Positions 28,307 through 38,685 of a DNA stretch of 64,000 nt are shown here, in pieces; position 1 is the stretch's first letter, and every line of letters starts with the position of its first letter. The notes below the pieces were generated by a model. That model was not told where the DNA came from, made no database searches, and was given only the letters and a program-made list of their open reading frames with translations. The stretch comes from Babylonia areolata. Its lineage: Eukaryota > Mollusca > Gastropoda > Neogastropoda > Buccinidae. The DNA lies in contig NC_134883.1 in NCBI RefSeq assembly GCF_041734735.1, positions 5,496,200 to 5,560,199 of the forward strand. Reading direction: 5' to 3'. Made by a program: the position numbers and the translations under genes.

Positions 28307-31300
28307 CATTAGTAGGCCCACTGGTAAAATATCTCCAGCAGATCTTTTTCTTTGTTCCCCAATGCCCACTCCTGACTTTCTATCTCCACCTCCTCTCTCA
28401 CTGACAATATCTTGCGCCTTAAAAGACGTTTCCCGCACACACACAAAAAAGGACTCCAGTCTTATCAACCAGGGTTAGATGTATTTGTAGTCATTGACAA
28501 TGAATTTCAACACAGCGACCTTTCAATGACGTGGTTAGGAGCTGTTTTCGTCAACACAAAACATGGGCACAAAAAGCGCTCCTTTGAGGCAGACATCCTT
28601 CCGAAATGTGTCAGCCGCATGTTCTGGCGCTGTTAGGAATCTACAAAGTGTGGTTTCGACATATGTTCTTGAAAAACAGATTCTCAGATGAAATGTTTTG
28701 GGGACACAACTTCACACACACGCATGCATGCATGCACATGCGCGTACCCACTGATAGACACTCGCTAAACGACCTCCACCCATTTCTTGTTCCACACATG
28801 CTCATTGAAGCCGGGTACAAAATGCTAGTGATCCATGTTTTGTCTACCTTTCAGAATGTGACGTCATACAGAAGCCCCATATAAGTATATATCATTATCA
28901 TTCACAGTAGCATTAGTAGTATCATCATATATCATTACGTCATATTACCCACCATGGCGCTATCATTCCCCAGAATCATCTCCACCACCTGCACAGGCTG
29001 ACCAAGGAATTTTTCGTTGTGTAGCAGTTCACCCAGCTGACTCTCAAGGAACGGCCGAGCCTGGGTGATCACAGTGACATGGCTCAGCTCCTCGTCTTCC
29101 TCCTCCTCCTTCACTTTCTGCACAAACCATCATCTCTGAATATAGAGAGCAAAGGCCCTTCACAATTTCTACAACTTTGTGAGTCACTTTACTACACATC
29201 GGATTCTCTGCCATGCACAAGAATTCAACACAAATTCAAGTTCTATAAATGGTTTTCCAGTTAAATTCAACATCCACACTAAGGACCTTGACCTCCATTC
29301 ATTCGAGGTCACGCGGAAAGATAACGTGATGTCATTGTTCTTCAGTATTAAAATCGAGTCAATAATACTGGCTGATTTATTCCCAGAAATAAAACGGCGG
29401 GGAAAAAAAACTTTGACAAACGTCACTGCATGGTAATCCCACGATAGAAGACATATTACTATGTACCTGTCTGCCAGATGGAAAGAACTCGAGTCAAACA
29501 GTCGAACAGAATATTTCCGCAGTCGTAAAATGTTCTTGACCTTGTGCCCTTGAACCAAGGTCTAAGTTGGAACGATTTTGTTGTTACAAAAAAAGAAGAA
29601 GAAAAAAATGAAAGAAATAGGAAAAAACCATCAACATGAATAAATTCAAACCACATAAGAACAACTCTGTGATTTGTCAAGTATTCGCTATCCAACCAAA
29701 GCACCCATGAGGTAGTCTGAAATGTGGTCAAGGCCTGCCTCGAGGATACTATGGTTCTGAGGGCTGCTCATAATGCGCGCATATGTTCAAGTCTCATCAT
29801 TGGCCAACAATGGGGAAGAAATACCAGTGAAACCCTGTCATCCTGTAACAATATCAATGTCAAAATTATCAAGCATTCTGGATAAATTCTGAAATTCCTC
29901 ATCGATGGCATCATAATTATCAGACATTTGCATTAAAGTGATGCCGACACGGAGCAGAACGCACCCGTACGTGTATGTGCGTGTGTATATATGATCGTGT
30001 CCATGTCAGGGCATGTGAATCATTATGCTTATGGATATGTGTGTCTGTGTGTCTGCAAGTTGGCTGAACATGTCCGATTCGTGTATGTTTGTGAATGCAT
30101 CTGTCTGTGCCTGTGTGTGATGGAGTATGTGTGTGTATGTGTGTGTGTGTGTATGTCGAGGGTCTTGCATAGCTAAGTTGGCTGAACATGTCGAGTCGTG
30201 AATGTTTGTGTACGCGTCTATGTATGCGTATGTGTGTCAGTATCTGATTGCATCTGTGTGTGTGAACTGTCCCCTTCCTCTCTCTCTCTCTCCCTCTCTC
30301 TCCTTCCTCACCTGGACAGGCATGTGGCCCAGGAAGTCCAGACACCTGTACATCACGGCAGGGATCTGCAGCTGGTTGGCTACCTTGATCAGGCTTTCCA
30401 CGTTCTTATCGTTCACCATCAGCGTGCCCGAGTAGATGAATCTGACAAAAACAAAAAACAATGCCTTCACACACAACTCACCTCTAATGTCAACACAGGA
30501 ATTGCAGAAATAGAACCGCAAAGAACGGCGCCGCATCTTGGCAGAACCCATTTTTGAAAAGTATCCATCTGTGATTCTGATATTTGAGTTCAGACCCCTA
30601 GTCCTGTGACTTTGATCTTTGACTCTAGACCCCACTTTCAAAAGGGTTTGTGTGTTCTGTCCTCTTTACAAAACATCACGAGAGTTTGTTAGAAGAACCG
30701 GGCTTTATTGTGCAGACAAATTACCACCTGGACGTGTGGCCTCCTGGTGACCTAACATCGATGGTTCCCTGCGGACTGCTGACGCTGGAACTGACGGACG
30801 AATTCGGGTGTGGCCGTGTATGGGAAAATCTAAATGAGCGGCGTGGGAGTAATGCCACTGAAACGGTGCAGATGATGGGGCAGAAAAAAAAAGTTACTAC
30901 CTGGACTTTGTAACATAGGGTGTGCGTTCAATGTACAAGACTTTAGCTTTATAGTGCGCACAAACTACCACTTTGATTCTAGAATATATGACATGCCTTC
31001 AACTGCTGTGCTGCCTGACGCTGTAGACGATAATAATATTTGGTTATATGGATAGTGAGGTCTGGTGCTGGACGTCCCGCTCACTCAAGGAAAGTGATGT
31101 GTCACTCGATAACCTCTCCTTTCCAGGTGAAGTGATCGCCGCATAGCCACTGCCTGGCTTGCCAGACAGTAAGGTTATTGCAAAAGGCCTCTCCTACATT
31201 ATTGTGTCCACAGCAACGCCTTCCCGTGGCGTCCATGTCTTCACTAAGCTTGCTGTGTCATGGCGCGACCGAGTAACCGGCGGTATAACTGGTAGGAGAC

Positions 31301-34300
31301 TTGGAGAGGAGATTAGCGCCACCAAGGAATAACCTAAGCCCACAGAAAAGACATGAAGGACACAACCATAGCCAGCAACATGCCGGATCGGTCGAGGCCC
31401 GGATCAACAACGACCGCGCTTACCATTGAATTGCCCCAGGGTGGAAGTGTAAAGTCAGCTACTGGAGCGAAAGAACTATTTAAGTTGCCACAAGAAAAAG
31501 TCATCATTGGAACATGGAACGTCCGCACGCTATATCAATGTGGCAAAGTGAAAGAACTTGAGCATGAACTAAAAGGTTACCAATGGGACATTGTGGGGTT
31601 ATCAGAAGTACGATGGACGGGATTGGGAGAGATGATGACGGATGTCGGACACAAGATGTGGTATAGTGGTGAAGATTCTCGACATGAACATGGCGTAGGT
31701 TTCATCGTACGCAAAGAAGTCATTGGATGCATCATGAGCTGCACTCCAGTTACCAGCCGTGTCATCAGTATTCGAGTGTCAGCTAAACCGAATAACATCA
31801 CAATCATCCAAGTATATGCACCAACAACTGACCATGAAGACCAGGATGTCGAAGAATTTTACGAAAAAATAGAAGACACCATCAAGAAGGCCCCCCAAAA
31901 AAACATCATCATTGTACAGGGGGACTTCAATGCCAAAATCGGCTCAGATGCCTACAACGACTGGGCTGGAACAGTGGGCCAGTATGGCACAGGAGACACC
32001 AACGACAGGGGACTTCGCCTTCTGGAGTTTGCGTGCAGTCAAAGGCTCACCATCGCTAACACTCTTTACCCTCACAAGCTGTCAAGAAGAACAACCTGGC
32101 ATGCACCGAACGGGAGAACTCACAACCAGATTGACTTTGTCCTCACCCCGCGGCGTTTCAAATCAAGCATCAACAGAGCAAAGACGAGGACTTACCCCGG
32201 AGCTGACATAGGCAGTGATCATGACCTTGTGCTGCTCACAATGAAGATGAAGCTGAAGAAAAAACACCAAGCGGTGCAACCCCGTATCAAGTTTGATCTG
32301 GAGAAGCTTAAAGACCCGGAGATTGAAGAGGTCTTCCAAGCTCAGCTCGGGGGACGGTTTGCGGCACTCAGCCTTCTGGATAACAACATCAACGACCTCA
32401 CCAACACCTTCAATGAGGCAGTCCGTGAAACAGCTGAAGAGGTACTGGGGCGACAGAGGAAGAAACACCAGCCATGGATCTCTAACGACATCCTTGACCT
32501 GTGTGATAAGAGAAGATCCCTGAAGAAGACGAAAAACACTAGCCCTAACGAAGCCGTACAGTATCGTGAAACCAATAAACTTGTGAGAAAAAAGATGGAA
32601 GAAGCCAAAGAACAATGGATCAACGACCAGTGTGAGAAGATCGAAAAAGGAATGGAAGGAGGAAACAGCAAATTTGCCTATGCCACACTGAAGAAACTCA
32701 CCAAGACGCAGCAGAACAAATCGTCTGTCATTGAGGATACCTCAGGCGAACTACTGACAGAAAGCTCCGCTGTTCTGAACAGATGGACACAATACTGTCA
32801 AGAATTATACAACTATCCCACACAACCAGATGACAGTTTGATTGACAGAGACATAACACCATCAAGGGAACCTTCACCCCTGCCAGTGTTGAGGGAAGAA
32901 GTGGAAGAAGCTGTACGCAGTCTACCAGCAGGAAAGTCACCTGGAGCAGACAACATTCCGGCAGAGCTGCTCAAACACGGAGGGAATGAGGTGGTCACAA
33001 TTGTAACAGCAATCTGTCAAAAGATCTGGGAGACAAAACAGTGGCCCTCAGAATGGACTCGGTCGCTCATCATCCCCATACCAAAAAAGGGGAATTTCCG
33101 CCAATGCCAGAATTACAGGACAATCAGTCTTATTAGCCACACGAGCAAAATCATGCTTCGAGTCATTCTGAACCGACTCAAGAAAGAGGCTGAAGAACAC
33201 CTGGCAGAGGAACAAGCCGGATTCAGAGCAGGCAGAAGCACAGTAGAACAGATCTTCACCTGCCGATTACTGATGGAAAAACACCTGCAACATCAAAGAG
33301 ACCTGTTCCACAACTTCATAGACTTCAAGAAAGCCTTTGACAGGGTGTGGCATGATGGACTGTGGCAGGTACTCAGACAGTTTGGCATCCAGGAGGGTCT
33401 CACCCAAGTCATTCAGGCGCTGTACAAGACATCCAGCAGCGCAGTCCTCCTCAACAACCAAATCGGAATATACTTTAAGACCACAGTCGGTGTCCGTCAG
33501 GGTTGCCTGCTCTCCCCAGTACTATTCAACCTTTTCCTAGAAAACATCATGCGCGAAACCCTCCATGACTTCCACTCTACCATCTCCATAGGAGGAAGAA
33601 TCATCAACAACTTGAGATTCGCAGATGACATAGATCTACTAGGAGGCAGCAACAAAGAACTACAAGACCTCACCAAGAGACTAGAAGGAAGAGCAGGTGC
33701 ATACGGAATGGAAGTGAGCACCGAGAAAAGCAAAGTGTTGGTAAACAGCTCAACCAACACCCAAGCTCAAATCTTCATGAACGGACAACAAGTTGAAGAA
33801 GTGGATGCTTTCAAATATCTCGGCACCACCCTCACAAACGACGGTCGCTCAACAACTGAAATAAAGATTAGGATAGCGATCGCAACATCAGCAATGGCTA
33901 AGCTCAGCAAGATTTGGAAGAGCAGAGAGATCAGCTTTCCAACAAAGATTAAACTGTACCGATCCCTGGTGCTATCCATACTGCTGTATGGATGTGAAAG
34001 TTGGACTTTAACAGCAGAGACTACTAGGAAAGTCCAGACGTTTGAGACAAAATGCTTCAGACGACTGCTTGGAATCTCATGGAAGAACAGAAAGACCAAT
34101 GACTTTGTCAAGAGCCAAATAACTATGCTAGTGGGTCCACTGGAACCACTCTTAGCAGTGGTCAAAAGGAGGAAGCTGTCATGGTTCGGGCATGTGACAC
34201 GCCACAATTCACTGCAAAAGACAGTTCTACAGGGAACGCTAGAGGGTGGTAGGCGAAGAGGGAGGCAAGCCAAATGCTGGATGGACAACATCAAGGAATG

Positions 34301-34679
34301 GACCAATATGGATAGCGCTACGCTGATACGACAGGCAGAAGATAGAACCGGATGGCGTCGTCTGACTACGGAATCGTCCCTCATGTCTCCTCTACGCCCA
34401 TCCCGGGCAGGAGAATGAATGGAATGGATGGATATGGAGTGGTGGCCTCGTGGTAATGCATCCGCCTAGGAAACGAGACTGAGAATTTGAGCGTAGGGGA
34501 TTGAATCACACATCAAATTTTCTGCCTTTCCACTCAACCTTGAGTGGTGGCATGGACGCTAGTCATTCGCGTTAGACTATAAACCAACGTCCTGTGTTTA
34601 ACACGCACTTAGCGCACGTAAAAGAACCACAGCAACAAGAGAACTGCCCCTGGAAAAATGTCGAAGTAAAATCTACTCT

Positions 34680-34753
<74 letters not shown>

Positions 34754-35996
34754 TAGACAGATATATATATATATATATAGTTGTAACGTGCCACATGCGT
34801 ACAACATGCTCCTCTCTTTCTTACAAATCATCCGCACCGGCACGCCTCAGTTCAAACAAACACATCTGCTCCATTTCACAAATAACAGACAAACGTTGAC
34901 TGCAGTGATACATTTTTGAGCTTTGAATAAGAAAAAGTCTGGTTTGGTACTGCAAACATCCATCAATGCACATGCACTCACAAAACCAACTCTGATACCC
35001 ACATACAACAACAGCAAACATACTCCTGAGTCTCCTTCCTTTCCTTCTCCATTTCTTTTTGAATTCTCTCTTCTTCCGCTTCTCCTCTCCTCCGCCGTCT
35101 TTGTCTGCATCTTCTTCTCCTTCTTCTACATATTCTTCTCCTTCTTCTACATATTCTTCTCCTTCTTCTACATATTCTTCTCCTTCTTGCGGCTCCTCTT
35201 CTTCTCAGTCGACATCGTCTTCCTCTCCATCTTCTCCTTCTACCTCTCTTTCTTCTCCGTCTTCCTCTCCATCTTCTTCTCCTTCTACCTCTCTTGTCTT
35301 CCTTTTCATCTTCTTCTCCTTCTACCTCCCTTTCTTCTCCGTCTTCCTCTTCTTCTTTTTCTCCGTCAACTAACCCTTCTCCTACTTTTTTTTCTTTCTG
35401 TCTTCTTCTCAACCTTCTTCTCCATCTTCTCCGTCTTTTTTTTGTCTTTTTTTTTTTCTCAAGGCCTGACTAAGCGCGTTGGGTTACGCTGCTGGTCAGG
35501 CATCTGCTTGGCAGATGTGGTGTAGCGTATATGGATTTGTCCGAACGCAGTGACGCCTCCTTGAGCCACTGAAACTGAAACTCTCCGTCTTCTTCTTTTA
35601 CTGCTCCTACTTCCTTTTCTCCTTCTTCTCCCTCATCTTCTCCTCCGTGTTCTTCTGTTTTATCAGGCTGGCTCTCTCCTACCGACCCAGAGTAGATCAA
35701 GTCCTTCCTAAGTGGACTGATCTGGGCTCAGAATCATACTTCTGCAATTGTGTCAGACCAGCCACTAGGATAATTTCATAAACTCACATTAAATTCACGC
35801 TTCACCCGACGTATCTTAAACTAGTAAACATTTTATTCACGCTTTCATGTAAAGGAGCTGTTCAGTCTATATAAAGAGAATAGTTGCGGTCAGCTCTGAA
35901 AGAAAAAAACAACAAAAAACAAAAACAAACCAACAACAACAACAACAAAAAAAAAGTTTTGCAAACATGTAACAACACTGGTGTCCCGCGATACAT

Positions 35997-36040
<44 letters not shown>

Positions 36041-36048
36041 CATATGTA

Positions 36049-36094
<46 letters not shown>

Positions 36095-38298
36095 CAACAT
36101 GTGTGTATTCAAGTGCAAAACAGAACGAGGAAAAATGTCCCCCCCCCCCCCCCCTTTTTTTTTCTGTTAGAGGACGACATAGTTTGAATTCTTACTTGAG
36201 TGCAGCGTAGAAGGCATAGGCGTCCACGTTCTTGAGTCTCACTTCGGTCAATTTGTTCTTCTGGTGCTGGTTGAGAATGAAGATACGGGCAAAGTACACG
36301 CTGTGGCATGCCAGAGCCACCCGGTGAGCCGCGAACAGCTGTGGGTCATGGAACACGTTGATTAACAGATTTAGTGAATTGGAATTCATTTATTCCTTCA
36401 GTATTAACGTCTTGCGATGATGCTCTATTTTGTGATTTATTAGGTGATGTATATTTATTTATTTACTACTCGTTCGCGTGTGTGTAATCTTTCAGAATCA
36501 TCATTATGTGTGCATTCAATACGAATCGCGTATCAAAACTATTTTCTTTGTTTCTTCTGGGAAGTTGTTTTGCTTCGCTAATAGGTGCAACACTGTCAGT
36601 GTTGGTCTCCTTTGAAATATACTTCTTGGAATCACAACACCGTCGAAAAATGCCTCACCTCTCAAGCTCATCGCGTGAATTACAACACCCACTGAAAACT
36701 GAATATCTACATGACATACTGATTGAACTCTTTTTTGAATGACGCGTCCTACCACTCATCCAAATCAATCTCACGTCCAAGACATCTTTCTCATCCTCTC
36801 TCTCTGTACCTTGATTTCAAAAGCACATTTGTTTTGTACATGTATGAATACATTTTCGTTTTAGATCGTGTATCTTCATCTTGTGACTTTGTTTTTACTG
36901 CCCGAAATGATGTTCGTCAAACTGCAGCTCTACTTCATATCTCGAAAAACAACAACAAAAACTCTCCTCCCTCAAGTTTCTCTCTTTAATTTGTCTTCCC
37001 ATCTCTCATCCTCAGTTGCTCTCTCTTCCTCCTCCTTCACATGTAACCCTTCTTCTTTTCTTACGCTCTTTAACCCGATCCTTTCTATGCTCCCCTGCCT
37101 ACCCCCTTCCCTTCTCCCTCATTTTCTTCCCTCGACTGTGGCAATAGCCCATCCCAACTCATACCCTGACAAACCAGACCTACCTTCTCCTTGACGTGTA
37201 TGAGGACGTCGATGAGCTGTCTCTGAGTGAAGAGGACCCTGAGGTACTCCCCTGTGTTGGCAAAGTGGTGGATTTGCCAGAGCGGCAGGCTGGTGAACTG
37301 CTGAAGTATGTCACCCAGGTTGTAAGGAAAGTTCCCCGACAGGTATCTGAACTCGGCCTCTTTTTCGCCCGCCATCACCAGCCGTTCCTTCGCCTTCACA
37401 CACACACACACACACACACAACACACACACAAAACACAGCGCGTTCGCAAGCACACACCTGCATTTTTTTTTCTTTTCATAAGATGACATTTTTGGCCTG
37501 AATTCCAGAAAACACATATTTGTTCTAAAAGAAAGAAAATAAAAATGTTACTCTGCAACTAATCTTCCTTCTCATACAGAGCTAAATACCAATTCCTAAA
37601 TGACCTGATCAATCCTTCAGATCTCCCCTGGTTTGCAGTAATTGTCCAACTGCAAAATCTGTCCAAAATAAGATGTTCTCTCGATCGCGTAAATCCTTGG
37701 CGGGACACACGTTTTTTCTTAGGCGGAAATCCATCACAGCACCATCCAAGGAATGTACCAGAATCAGACGGATGTCAATCAGTAACAAAACCATGGGGAT
37801 TTGCCTGTTTTTCAGCCTTTTCCCTTCACCTTGTTTACTGTCGAAATTCAAGTATACTGAAGGCCGTCGTCACTCGACACACATTCAGTGGACGGGAGTT
37901 GCTGATAGTTGACAATGTGCAGACATTGCGGACCGATTAGAAAAGAAACGGAATGAACTAAAAGGGCTGAAAAACATATGAATGTCCTCGATTTTGTTTC
38001 TAATTGATCTCCGAATGATTGCTGAACATTTTTTGTATGATAACATGATGAAAATTTGAGTGAAAAAATACTGTGATTTTACGGCCCTACCCTACTGTTT
38101 AGTATGTGCGCACATCTTCACGGCAGACGTAACGCTAAACATTTCAGTCATGCGTACATACCGTGACAGCACTGCATCTTGCTAGCTTTTGCACTCGTCT
38201 TTGGAATGTTCCTTATCTGTTGCTTAACAGTTTCTAAGGATCATATTGATGCTGTAGTGATAAACATTGTTGAACTGGATGCGTTCCTTAAAGAAAGA

Positions 38299-38344
<46 letters not shown>

Positions 38345-38652
38345 CTTGTCTGGACCAACGGCAAGCATAGTAAGTATATTGTGAATGGTTATTTCCATGT
38401 CTGTTAATTTAATGTCCGAGTGTTGACGGAGTAAAAATAAATGTTAGACTATGAGTTCATTGCTTACCATCGGTCTGAAAACCCCATCGTCCTCCAGTAT
38501 AAACACACGTCCAAAAACACTCTGCCAGTCGATTCCTGACATGGGCTCTGCAAACAACAGGGTTCAACTTATGCCCGCATCGTGCGCGATCACTGGCGCA
38601 GTGTCTTTGAAAATAACCTACAACATTACAAATGGGATTTACCGTGTGCGTT

Positions 38653-38685
<33 letters not shown>

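Noticed and set aside
35119-35188. CRISPR-like array
   Set aside because: The 21-bp units are adjacent with no spacers, in a simple pyrimidine tract of a eukaryotic genome.
34923-35525. 200-codon Phe/Ser/Leu-rich open frame
   Set aside because: It is a translation of the CTT-rich tract and runs into a SINE B copy. No start context or domain.
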